A DNA stretch of 9,351 bases, from positions 1 to 9,351 of the forward strand of contig JBAQVB010000081.1 of NCBI GenBank assembly GCA_049297855.1, in the 5' to 3' direction. A program made the position numbers and the translations under genes. The stretch is from CAXYVX01 sp049297855 (GTDB lineage Bacteria > Patescibacteriota > Saccharimonadia > Saccharimonadales > Saccharimonadaceae). The notes beneath the pieces were generated by a model. It worked only from the letters and a program-made list of their open reading frames with translations, ran no database searches and was not told the DNA's origin. Below, one piece after another: positions 1-6,491 of the stretch. Numbering within the stretch: the first letter of the stretch is position 1; the number at the start of each line of letters is the position of its first letter.

Positions 1-598
1 TTTCCGTACTATTAAGAATCAGATTTCGGAGCAGGGCAATCGGTTTCATCGTTGGATGAAGCTTGCTTTTGCTCGGTTTTGGATAAAATACCACGCTTTT
101 ATCTTTGCTGTGCCGAAATTTGTGCGTGCCATACCAACCATAAGCGATCAGTTCATGTTGCGGCAGATAATCTAATCGCCCGATTACAGGCTGAGATTTT
201 ACCCAGATTATGAGTTGGCTGAACTTTAATCCGCATCCTCGCATTGCGTCGCGCAAAGCAAACACCATTTTGTCGCTGTTAAAAAAGTATAACGAATTTT
301 TCTTATTTAGATATGGCAAAACTGGTTTTATCCATGATTCAATAAAAGCCTTATGCTCAGATTCGGATTGAACCTGATCATTTTGTATTTTCTTATGATT
401 AGAGCTTCCGACTAAATTTTGCTTGCTCTCGACTGCTCCGATGCCGTAAGGTTCGTCGCAAATCCACGCGTCGACTCTACACTTGTTTAATAGCTTGTCC
501 ACTATTTTCGGATCGGTCGAGTCGCCACAGATAATTCGGTGATCACCTAGTTTAATGATTCGTCCGGCCTCGATATTATCTAAACTTATCGTGTTCAT
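1..598 (-). CDS. Beta-class DNA methyltransferase, 3' end outside window, atypical catalytic motif
   Basis: This gene begins at ATG 598-596 and is open to the window edge, giving 199 visible residues without a stop. The N-terminus (about residues 17-30, LGDHRIICGDSTDP) is the usual opening of phage and orphan adenine-N6/cytosine-N4 methyltransferases. The catalytic motif IV follows at residues 48-51, but reads DEPY where the family has DPPY. HPTMKP at 181-186 is the segment that normally precedes motif I (the SAM-binding FxGxG), so the order is the beta class and motif I should lie just beyond the edge. The start overlaps the stop of the upstream methyltransferase by four bases (ATGA) and has its own Shine-Dalgarno AAGGAG at 607-612, eight bases before the ATG. 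The two genes are therefore co-transcribed. Family assignment is firm. Base specificity cannot be read from the sequence, and activity is uncertain because of the motif IV change. Confidence 0.85.
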   Translation of the reverse strand, partial: MNTISLDNIEAGRIIKLGDHRIICGDSTDPKIVDKLLNKCRVDAWICDEPYGIGAVESKQNLVGSSNHKKIQNDQVQSESEHKAFIESWIKPVLPYLNKKNSLYFFNSDKMVFALRDAMRGCGLKFSQLIIWVKSQPVIGRLDYLPQHELIAYGWYGTHKFRHSKDKSVVFYPKPSKSKLHPTMKPIALLRNLILNSTE

Positions 599-984
599 CG
601 TCGTAGCTCCTTGCCATCCCGAAACAGCTGGGCTCTTTTGCCAGTTAGTTCTTCCCAACGCGATACAATAACATCACAAAATATTGGTTCTATTTCCACA
701 GCACAACATTTCCGTTTCATCTGTTCACAGGCTATGAGAAGTGAACCGCTGCCAGCACACCAATCTAATATCCGGTCGCCATATTTCGTGCAACGCTTAA
801 TGGCTTTTTCATGTAAAGAAGGCGGTTTTTGAGTTGGATGCTTATAAGTCGACATCGGATCACGTTTTGCGAGCCAAATATCAAAGATATCGATGATGTC
901 ATCGATTGTGCTATTACCAGAACCAATTTCCTTATTCAGAATCTCATTCAGATTTGGACTTTGGTATATTGTAGGGTTCTTTAG
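595..984 (-). pseudogene. DNA methyltransferase, C-terminal half only (5' truncated)
   Basis: The frame is open on the minus strand from about 1002 down to TGA 597-595, but no plausible start with a Shine-Dalgarno site exists. Methyltransferase-like sequence extends upstream of the first internal ATG (855): KNPTIYQSPNLNEI, then IFDIWLAKRDP, then HPTQKP, then motif I as LDWCAGSGS and the family segment VEIEPIFCDVIVSRWEEL. This is the C-terminal half of a beta-class adenine-N6/cytosine-N4 methyltransferase. The N-terminal half, with the catalytic DPPY motif and target recognition region, is missing. Similarity stops near 981, where the sequence turns into a plus-strand FMN-binding protein gene that is also cut. 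As it stands the protein would bind SAM at most and could not methylate. It is either a real remnant after deletion or a product of mis-assembly. The downstream methyltransferase overlaps it by ATGA. Confidence 0.8.
607..612 (-). promoter_or_regulatory. Shine-Dalgarno site of the downstream methyltransferase
   Basis: AAGGAG on the minus strand lies eight bases before ATG 598, inside the last codons of the upstream methyltransferase remnant. It supports the chosen start and allows the second gene to be translated even though the first is broken. Confidence 0.7.
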
Positions 985-1005
985 GCGAAAACGTACGACC
1001 AGCTA
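975..1005. other. Junction between two 5'-truncated divergent genes
   Basis: To the left, the minus-strand methyltransferase frame loses recognisable family sequence at about 981 and meets a stop (TAG at 1005-1003). To the right, the plus-strand FMN-binding protein frame is open only from just after TAG 972-974, with no start codon and no signal peptide. Two divergent genes cut at the same place means their whole 5' parts and intergenic promoters are absent. No target-site duplication or element end could be recognised here. Confidence 0.65.
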
Positions 1006-1387
1006 AATCATCTGTCAGTCAGTCCAACAGCAGCCCGGCTCCTAACCAATCGTCAAATTCATCAACCGACGCCAATAACAATTCTACCGGTTCGTCCAGC
1101 GCATTATTTAAGGACGGCTCTTACGTTGGCCAAACGGCCGATGCCTATTACGGCTATGTCCAAGTGAAAGCCACGGTTTCCGGGGCAAATTAACCGACGT
1201 GACCTTTTTGCAATATCCGAACGATCGGAGCAATTCCATTGCGATCAACCAACGCGCCATGCCGCTGCTAAAACAACAAGCCATTCAGGCACAATCGGCG
1301 AGCGTTGACGGCGTGTCCGGCGCCACCGACACATCTCAAGCCTTTATTCAATCACTAAGTAGCACGCTTAAACAGGCCAAAGCCTAA
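985..1387 (+). pseudogene. FMN-binding domain protein, 5' truncated and frameshifted
   Basis: The product would be a small extracytoplasmic electron carrier with covalently bound FMN. The first part (to about 1184) reads as a Ser/Asn/Thr-rich linker followed by FKDGSYVGQTADAYYGYVQV. The second part, in another frame from about 1184, reads KLTDVTFLQYPNDR and then VDGVSGATDTSQAF, ending at TAA 1385-1387. DGVSGAT fits the ApbE flavinylation motif, with Thr at 1325-1327 the expected FMN attachment residue. The two halves join exactly if the run GGGG at 1182-1185 had five G (SGGKL). As written, the frame stops at TAA 1191-1193. The N-terminal membrane anchor or signal peptide is missing because of the junction near 985. 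The stop overlaps the apbE start by one base (TAATG). The frameshift may be a sequence error; the 5' loss is a separate problem. Confidence 0.82.
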
Positions 1388-2130
1388 TGATCGCTAAAAC
1401 CGAACAGATCATGGGAATGCCAGTGACGATTAAAATCAATGACAAAGTGGCGCCAAATGTCATAAACGAGATATTTGATTTATTCCGAGAGGTTGATAAA
1501 AAATATAGCCCATATAAAGATTCGAGCATTGTTAGCCAAATTAATAGAGATAAAATCGCCACGAAAGGCTATTCCGCTGAATTGGATGAAATTCTAACGA
1601 TCGCGGATACGACCAGCCGGGAAACCGACGGCTATTTTAACGTTTGGCACAACGGCGTTTTTGATCCCTCCGGCATCGTTAAAGGTTGGGCCATTCATAA
1701 GGCGTCCAAAAAATTAGCACTCTACGCCAAAAATTTCTATATCGAAGCCGGCGGCGACATCCAAGTTCGCGGCAACGGTGCATCCGGTGACGGTTGGAAA
1801 ATCGGTATCAGAAATCCATTTAATCGCCACGAAAACATATCCGTAGTCATGTTGCGTGATCAGGCCATTGCCACGTCCGGCACAGCCATCCGTGGCCAAC
1901 ACATTTACAATCCCCACAACGACAAACCCATCATTGACGTCGTGTCGCTGTCGGTAATAGCGGACAGTATTTTGAACGCGGATCGAATCGCCACTAGCGC
2001 ATTTGCCATGGGGCGCGACGGCATTTATTTTCTGGAAAATCTAAACGGATATGAAGGATTGGTGGTTGACAATAAGAAACTATCAACCAAAACTACCGGA
2101 TGGGAACAATTCGAGGTAATTAACTCATGA
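1387..2130 (+). CDS. apbE: FAD:protein FMN transferase (ApbE family)
   Basis: ApbE cleaves FAD and attaches FMN through a phosphoester bond to a Thr in a D-x-x-(S/T)-G-A-T motif, using Mg2+. The family landmarks are present in order: MGMPVTI near the start, DPSGIVKGWA at 93-102, EAGGDIQVRG at 120-129, WKIGIRNP at 137-144, IATSGTAIR at 161-169, HIYNP at 172-176, and the metal-site region ADSILNADRIATSAFAMG at 192-209. At 247 residues it is shorter than the roughly 330-350 residue lipoprotein form and has no signal peptide or lipobox, so it is probably cytosolic or acts at the inner membrane face. The start overlaps the FMN-binding gene stop (TAATG) and its stop overlaps the next start (ATGA), so the three genes are translationally coupled. 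The upstream neighbour carries the expected substrate motif DGVSGAT. The call is secure. Confidence 0.93.
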   Translation: MIAKTEQIMGMPVTIKINDKVAPNVINEIFDLFREVDKKYSPYKDSSIVSQINRDKIATKGYSAELDEILTIADTTSRETDGYFNVWHNGVFDPSGIVKGWAIHKASKKLALYAKNFYIEAGGDIQVRGNGASGDGWKIGIRNPFNRHENISVVMLRDQAIATSGTAIRGQHIYNPHNDKPIIDVVSLSVIADSILNADRIATSAFAMGRDGIYFLENLNGYEGLVVDNKKLSTKTTGWEQFEVINS

Positions 2131-3614
2131 AGCCCATAGCGATCTTAAGCAAATTGATTGATAGGGTTACGATGTATCAATTGTTGCTTTACTATCTGGT
2201 GGCCATATTATTGTTGGCGGCGTTTTTGGGCAGCATTGGCGTCATTGCCTATAGCCCGTTCGCGATTTTGGGATCAGCGGCAGTGACGGTTATCGTCGCA
2301 TATGTCACCAATTGTATATTTGCCTGGGCTTACGAAGCACCGAGCAACCCGCTTTCCGCCGTTCTGACTGCCTTGATATTAGCGCTCATCATTACGCCGT
2401 CCCAATCAATCGACGGCCTGTCGTTCATCATCATCGCATCGGGCGTGGCGGTTGCCTCTAAATATATCTTAGCCATCAAACATCAGCACATTTTTAACCC
2501 GGCAGCTATCGCTGTCGTGCTCACCAGTTTTTTGGCGGGCGATTCGGCGAGCTGGTGGGTCGGCAGCACCGCTCTAGCACCATTAGTGATCATCGGCGGC
2601 ATCGTGTTGGTGAAAAAAGTTAGAAAACTCCGAATGGTTGGTCTATTCATTCTGTTGGCACTCGTGAGCACTTTCGTTTTCGCCAGCCTAGCCGGCAAGA
2701 ACGGACTCATCACCATTCAAACCGCCATCGCGCACTCGTCGTTATTTTTCCTAGCTTTTGCTATGTTGACCGAGCCGCTCACCTCGCCCAGCATCTGGCG
2801 ACAACAGATTTTGTACGTGTTAATAGTTGGGTTATTGTTTTCGCCCAGCTTCAATATTTTTGGCTTCTATTTTACGCCGGAATTGGCCCTCGCGCTTGGT
2901 AATATTTTTGCCTTTTGGGCGGGTCACAAAGCTAAAACTATGATTCGGCTGACGGCGCGTAACGTTTACGGTAAACATACTGAGGATGTCACTTTTACGC
3001 CTGCGCAACCGTTGGCATATAAACCGGGTCAGTATGTGGATATTACTATGCCGCACGCGCACGCGGACAGCCGCGGTATTAGGCGAACCTTCACACTGGC
3101 GTCGTCACCAACCGAAAAAGATCTCCGTTTCGGTATCCGTTACTACGAACCGAGCAGCAGTTTTAAAACCGCCTTTCGTTTGGCGCCAGTCAACTTGTTT
3201 GCCTCAGTTGGCAATGTGGGCGGCGAATTCACCCTTCCCAACGATAAATCACGAAAAATTGCCTTCATCGCCGGTGGTATTGGCGTAACGCCGTATCGTA
3301 GCATGATTAAATATTTGAGCGACACCAATGATCGACGCGACGTCGTATTGCTTTATGGCGAACGTAATCGAGACGATATCACTTATGCCAACGTATTTGA
3401 AACGGCGCGCAGCAAAATTGACACACGGACGAATTATATTATCGGCGCCACAATAGACGGTGATTGCATCCAAAAATATATCCCGGATTTTAATGATCGT
3501 TTGTTCTATCTTTCCGGGCCGCAAACAATGGTAGCAGGAATTAAAAAAACACTCTTGCGCCTAGGCGTCCGCCGGCACAATATAAAAACCGATTATTTCT
3601 CGGGTTATGCATAA
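2127..3614 (+). CDS. Membrane NqrB/RnfD-like domain fused to ferredoxin reductase-like domain
   Basis: This 495-residue fusion should carry electrons from NAD(P)H through the membrane. Residues about 15-265 are strongly hydrophobic with several membrane segments and hold the NQR2/RnfD hallmarks HIFNPAA (121-127) and MLTEPLTSPS (213-222). Residues about 270-495 are a ferredoxin-NADP reductase module: RRTFTLASS (319-327) for FAD binding, GGIGVTP (383-389) for nucleotide binding, SGPQTM (463-468), and a C-terminal YFSGY near the nicotinamide site. There is no 2Fe-2S Cys cluster, and the SGAT flavin attachment motif of NqrB/RnfD is not seen in the membrane part. The gene overlaps apbE by ATGA. 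The inferred path is NAD(P)H, FAD, membrane domain, then the FMN-binding protein outside. Homologous fusions occur in flavin-based extracytosolic electron transfer clusters; the natural acceptor here is unknown. Confidence 0.88.
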   Translation: MKPIAILSKLIDRVTMYQLLLYYLVAILLLAAFLGSIGVIAYSPFAILGSAAVTVIVAYVTNCIFAWAYEAPSNPLSAVLTALILALIITPSQSIDGLSFIIIASGVAVASKYILAIKHQHIFNPAAIAVVLTSFLAGDSASWWVGSTALAPLVIIGGIVLVKKVRKLRMVGLFILLALVSTFVFASLAGKNGLITIQTAIAHSSLFFLAFAMLTEPLTSPSIWRQQILYVLIVGLLFSPSFNIFGFYFTPELALALGNIFAFWAGHKAKTMIRLTARNVYGKHTEDVTFTPAQPLAYKPGQYVDITMPHAHADSRGIRRTFTLASSPTEKDLRFGIRYYEPSSSFKTAFRLAPVNLFASVGNVGGEFTLPNDKSRKIAFIAGGIGVTPYRSMIKYLSDTNDRRDVVLLYGERNRDDITYANVFETARSKIDTRTNYIIGATIDGDCIQKYIPDFNDRLFYLSGPQTMVAGIKKTLLRLGVRRHNIKTDYFSGYA

Positions 3615-3666
3615 TAAAGTATCCCGCAGCCCTACGTAACAGAGCGCCAATTTTTAACCACAACTA

Positions 3667-3675
3667 TGATAAAAT
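3667..3675 (+). promoter_or_regulatory. Extended -10 box directly before the GH13 start
   Basis: TGATAAAAT forms an extended -10 (TG-n-TAAAAT). Only six bases separate it from ATG 3682, so transcription would begin at or next to the start codon, and there is no Shine-Dalgarno site. No convincing -35 is seen 17-18 bases upstream. Confidence 0.45.
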
Positions 3676-3681
3676 AGAGTC

Positions 3682-5424
3682 ATGAGCAAGCTGGGTGTTG
3701 AACTGCACGATAATTTCGTTTGGTTCCGCGTTTGGGCGCCGTTTGCACGATCAGTGGCCGTGAAGGGCGACTTCTCAAACTGGCAGGAAATCCCGCTCGC
3801 AAAATCCAATAAGGAATCTGAGGCTGGTGTTTGGTCGGTGCAAGTCAAAAACGCCAAACCCGGCCAGTCCTATCTCTACGATATCGTTGGTTATGACGGT
3901 CAGTCGCTCGCCAAAAATGATCCGCGGGCGCGTGCCTTGACAGATGGCGACAACAGTAGAAGCGTGATTGTGGATGACGATTTTGATTGGGGCGGCGACG
4001 ACCAATTTGTCGCGCCGTCGATCGAGAGCCAGGTGCTATATGAGTTGCACGTCGGCACTTTTGCACGACCGGACGCCGCTACCACGGCGACGTTTGCCGG
4101 TGCAATTACCAAGCTGGATTACCTAAAAGATCTCGGCATTACAACCATCGAGTTAATGCCGATTACCTCAATGGCGACCAGTTTTGGCTGGGGCTATGAA
4201 CCGGGCGCATTATATTCAGTCGACAACGTTTACGGTGGCATGTTTGGCCTCAAAAATTTTATCAAAGAGGCACATCGACGCGGATTAGCTGTGATTTTAG
4301 ATTTAGTGTACAATCATTTCATGAAAACCGACCTCTGGCGATTCGACGGTTGGTATGCTAATGACGGTGACGGTATTTACTTTTATAATGACGTCCGCGG
4401 TCACACGCCTTGGGGCGAACGACCGGATTACGGACGAGCGGAAGTACGCGGTTTTATCCTTGACAACGTTGCAATGTGGCTGAGTGATTACCATGTCGAC
4501 GGCATGCGCCTCGATAGCACCATCTATTTGCGTAACATTAACGGTCGTAATAACGATCCGAGTGGTGATATTCCCGAAGCTTGGCAATTATTGGGACAGA
4601 TTAACAAATTAGCGCACGATATTAAGCCACGCGCCCTAATGATCGCAGAAGATTGTTCAGGCAATAACTGGATTACGAAACCTGCGACCGATCAAGGTTG
4701 CGCTTTTGATTCGCAGTGGGATTTGGGATTACCGCACGTCATTCGGGGAGCTTTAGGCGTTAATAATGAAATGCCGGGGCTTGACCATTTGGTCGACGTC
4801 ATGAGCCAAAAATTCAACGACGATTGGCGACAGCGCGTGGTGTTCGCCGACAGCCACGACACGGCGGCTAATGGTGGCGCGCGACTCATTTCGGCGGCGG
4901 AACGCGATCCGCACGATGTAGACGCGCGCCATATTGCAATTTTATCGTCGGCCGTTGCTTTAACGACGCCGGGAATTCCGATGCTACTGGCCGGATCCGA
5001 ATTTTTACAAGGTGGTGATTTTAACGATTGGAACGCACTAGATTGGCAGAACTTACAACAATTTTCCGGAGTCGTCAAGGCACATCAACATCTCATCGCT
5101 TTGCGCCGTAACCAATATGGCGACAGTGGTGGCCTAATGAGTGGCGAATTGAAAATTTTAGATCAAAACGAATCCGATAAAGTGCTCATTTATCAGCGCG
5201 GTCAAGACAACAATCAGCCGGTCGTGGTGGTGGCGAGTTTTAATGAACAAAGAATCAATAACTATCACCTGGCACTACCGGCCGGTCACTGGCGCGTGCG
5301 CTTCAATTCGTCGTGGAAAGGTTATTCGGCTGATTTCGCTGAGTTGAAAATCGATTTCGCTGATCAATCGACAGTAGTAACTTTGACGCCGCACGTAGTG
5401 CTAATCTTAACTCTAGCTAACTAA
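3682..5424 (+). CDS. GH13 alpha-glucan enzyme (branching enzyme or trehalohydrolase-like)
   Basis: This 580-residue protein has an N-terminal CBM48-like beta-sandwich (about 1-105, with FRVWAP and VKGDFSNW), a GH13 barrel, and a C-terminal beta domain (about 490-580). The GH13 catalytic set is intact: DLVYNH (207-212), GMRLDST with nucleophile Asp278, IAED with acid/base Glu323, and ADSHD with Asp393. ELHVGTF at 121-127 and LAGSEFLQGGDFNDW at 436-450 are typical of the GlgB/malto-oligosyltrehalose trehalohydrolase branch. No signal peptide is present, so it should act in the cytoplasm on glycogen-like or maltodextrin substrates. Branching enzyme (GlgB-type) and trehalohydrolase (TreZ-type) cannot be separated by eye, and an amylase-like hydrolase is possible. 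No other glycogen or trehalose gene is adjacent. It follows the flavin operon by 67 bases but has its own -10-like box. Enzyme class is sure, specificity is not. Confidence 0.85.
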   Translation: MSKLGVELHDNFVWFRVWAPFARSVAVKGDFSNWQEIPLAKSNKESEAGVWSVQVKNAKPGQSYLYDIVGYDGQSLAKNDPRARALTDGDNSRSVIVDDDFDWGGDDQFVAPSIESQVLYELHVGTFARPDAATTATFAGAITKLDYLKDLGITTIELMPITSMATSFGWGYEPGALYSVDNVYGGMFGLKNFIKEAHRRGLAVILDLVYNHFMKTDLWRFDGWYANDGDGIYFYNDVRGHTPWGERPDYGRAEVRGFILDNVAMWLSDYHVDGMRLDSTIYLRNINGRNNDPSGDIPEAWQLLGQINKLAHDIKPRALMIAEDCSGNNWITKPATDQGCAFDSQWDLGLPHVIRGALGVNNEMPGLDHLVDVMSQKFNDDWRQRVVFADSHDTAANGGARLISAAERDPHDVDARHIAILSSAVALTTPGIPMLLAGSEFLQGGDFNDWNALDWQNLQQFSGVVKAHQHLIALRRNQYGDSGGLMSGELKILDQNESDKVLIYQRGQDNNQPVVVVASFNEQRINNYHLALPAGHWRVRFNSSWKGYSADFAELKIDFADQSTVVTLTPHVVLILTLAN

Positions 5425-5547
5425 ATGTTCACGGATATTTAGCAACATCAATAATATTTCATGGTCGCTAATCTACGCCAATCATCGTGTCCGGTTACAT
5501 TTTATCGCTATTATCGTTGTAAAATTTGTTAAATCTTGTCAAAACTC

Positions 5548-5576
5548 TTGCGCTAAAATTCATTGGGTGATACTAT
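5548..5576 (+). promoter_or_regulatory. Candidate promoter of an intergenic small RNA
   Basis: TTGCGC at 5548-5553 and TACTAT at 5571-5576 are 17 bases apart, and the -10 is preceded by TG plus one base (extended -10). Transcription would begin near 5583 in a stretch without a gene of recognisable protein family. The -35 matches the consensus in only its first three bases. Confidence 0.35.
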
Positions 5577-5582
5577 TATGTC

Positions 5583-5703
5583 AGCAAAAGTTCAAACAAA
5601 AATTTGCTAAAACAAAACAATGTTCGAGTAGATCGAGCTTTTGCGATTTGTCTCCACCACACACCTCTTTAACCGCCGCGTTTTATCTCCCGGCGGTTTT
5701 TTG
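5583..5703 (+). ncRNA. Candidate small RNA of about 120 nt, family unknown
   Basis: The gap 5425-5724 holds no convincing protein gene, only a possible ten-codon ORF at 5578-5610 (MSAKVQTKIC) without a Shine-Dalgarno site. A candidate promoter at 5548-5576 and a strong terminator at 5671-5702 bracket about 120 nt. The 5' part can form a hairpin, AGCAAA (5582-5587) pairing with TTTGCT (5602-5607). The part before the terminator is C-rich and unpaired (about 5652-5669), complementary in style to purine-rich ribosome binding sites. The segment CTCCACCA recalls a tmRNA or tRNA 3' end, but no T-arm or acceptor stem fits. It could equally be the 3' untranslated tail of the GH13 transcript. Confidence 0.3.
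5671..5702 (+). terminator. Intrinsic terminator (plus strand)
   Basis: Stem AACCGCCG (5671-5678) pairs with CGGCGGTT (5691-5698) around a 12-base loop and runs into six T. There is no T-run on the other strand, so it works in the plus direction only, ending the GH13 transcript and/or the candidate small RNA before the convergent trmD gene. Confidence 0.88.
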
Positions 5704-5724
5704 ATGTATGAAATTATGATTTTC

Positions 5725-6387
5725 TTATTTTACAGAATAATCATTGCGCCACCGGTCAACTGCAGCATGATCACCGGATAATAACACTTTGGGAACATAT
5801 AAATCACGAAATCTTTCCGGTCGCGTAAACTGTGGAAATTCCAGATTGGCGCCGTCGGAATAGCTCTCGATTGTAGCCGAGTTCTCGCCGCCTAACACGC
5901 CAGGAATCAGTCGCACGATTGAATCAATTATAGCCATCGCCGGAATTTCGCCACCAGTCAAAACAAATTGTCCTATCGAAATTTTCGTATCGACAAACTT
6001 CTCAATTCGGGCATCAAAACCCTCGTAATGGCCACAAATCAAAATGTAATTATCATTAGACGTCGCGAAGTCTTCCGCCAATTGTTGCGTCCAAACTGTT
6101 TTACTGGGCGACAATAGAATCACTTTGGCGTTCGCGAAATCGGGTTTTGTTTTGGCAAATTCCAACGCGCGCACTAGCACGTCCACGCGCAACAGCATAC
6201 CGTCGCCACCGCCATAAGGTGTATCGTCAACCGATTTATGAGCGCCCAACCCGAACTCGCGAAAATTCAGTAGCTCAAAACTAGCCAAACCGTGATCTTG
6301 TGCCTTCCAGAGCATCGACGAATTAAAAACTTTGTCGAACATCTCGGGAAACAACGTTAAAATTAAAAATTTTTTCACTAGGTTCAT
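5725..6387 (-). CDS. trmD: tRNA (guanine37-N1)-methyltransferase TrmD
   Basis: TrmD methylates N1 of G37 next to the anticodon and prevents +1 frameshifting. The 220 residues hold the whole SPOUT family signature: LTLFPEMF near the start, DDTPYGGGDGM (54-64), LLSPSK (91-96), CGHYEGFDARI (118-128), SIGQFVLTGGEIPAM (137-151), SIVRLIPGVLG (156-166) forming the trefoil-knot SAM site, and FPQFTRPERF (184-193). Small departures are Gln140 where SIGD is usual and FTRP where YTRP is usual. The ATG at 6387 overlaps a TATAAT box, so translation may really begin at the in-frame GTG 6378-6376 (217 residues), seven bases after that box; family members also begin close to that point. It stands alone here, with no rimM, rpsP or khpA upstream. 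Function is certain; the start is not. Confidence 0.95.
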   Translation of the reverse strand: MNLVKKFLILTLFPEMFDKVFNSSMLWKAQDHGLASFELLNFREFGLGAHKSVDDTPYGGGDGMLLRVDVLVRALEFAKTKPDFANAKVILLSPSKTVWTQQLAEDFATSNDNYILICGHYEGFDARIEKFVDTKISIGQFVLTGGEIPAMAIIDSIVRLIPGVLGGENSATIESYSDGANLEFPQFTRPERFRDLYVPKVLLSGDHAAVDRWRNDYSVK

Positions 6388-6391
6388 TATA
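6386..6391 (-). promoter_or_regulatory. -10 box for trmD overlapping the annotated ATG
   Basis: TATAAT on the minus strand is a perfect -10 and includes the first two bases of ATG 6387. Seven bases separate it from GTG 6378, so transcription would start at or next to that GTG, giving a leaderless trmD mRNA. No good -35 is seen. Confidence 0.45.
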
Positions 6392-6410
6392 ACATGTCAT
6401 ATGTCTATTA

Positions 6411-6458
6411 TTGACTTTTACCAATTTATATGATTAAATGCGAACACTTTGCTATAAC
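6411..6458 (+). promoter_or_regulatory. Promoter region of the zinc-ribbon gene
   Basis: Two overlapping candidates exist. TTGACT (6411-6416) with TTAAAT (6434-6439) has a 17-base spacer. TGCTATAAC (6450-6458) is an extended -10 that would start transcription near 6465. Either leaves a leader carrying the Shine-Dalgarno site at 6480-6486, so the upstream in-frame ATG 6438 is unlikely to be the start. Confidence 0.45.
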
Positions 6459-6491
6459 GTAGCGAAGAGCACATTTGCTAAAGGAGCTATC

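Noticed and set aside
611..832. Plus-strand open frame opposite the methyltransferase remnant
   Set aside because: It is the mirror frame of a clear methyltransferase C-terminus with HPTQKP and motif I, and has no protein features of its own.
4692..5078. Minus-strand open frames inside the GH13 and flavin genes
   Set aside because: These are shadows of genes with complete catalytic motif sets; none has a ribosome binding site or recognisable motif.
5578..5610. Ten-codon ORF MSAKVQTKIC inside the candidate small RNA
   Set aside because: It has no Shine-Dalgarno site and no recognisable feature, and the ATG lies upstream of the predicted transcription start.
5640..5665. CTCCACCA resembling the 3' end of a tmRNA or tRNA
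   Set aside because: No T-arm with a pairing stem, no acceptor stem partner and no tmRNA 5' signature could be found nearby.
6438..6491. Earlier in-frame ATG for the zinc-ribbon protein
   Set aside because: It overlaps the likely -10 boxes and has no Shine-Dalgarno site, while ATG 6492 has AAAGGAG five bases before it.
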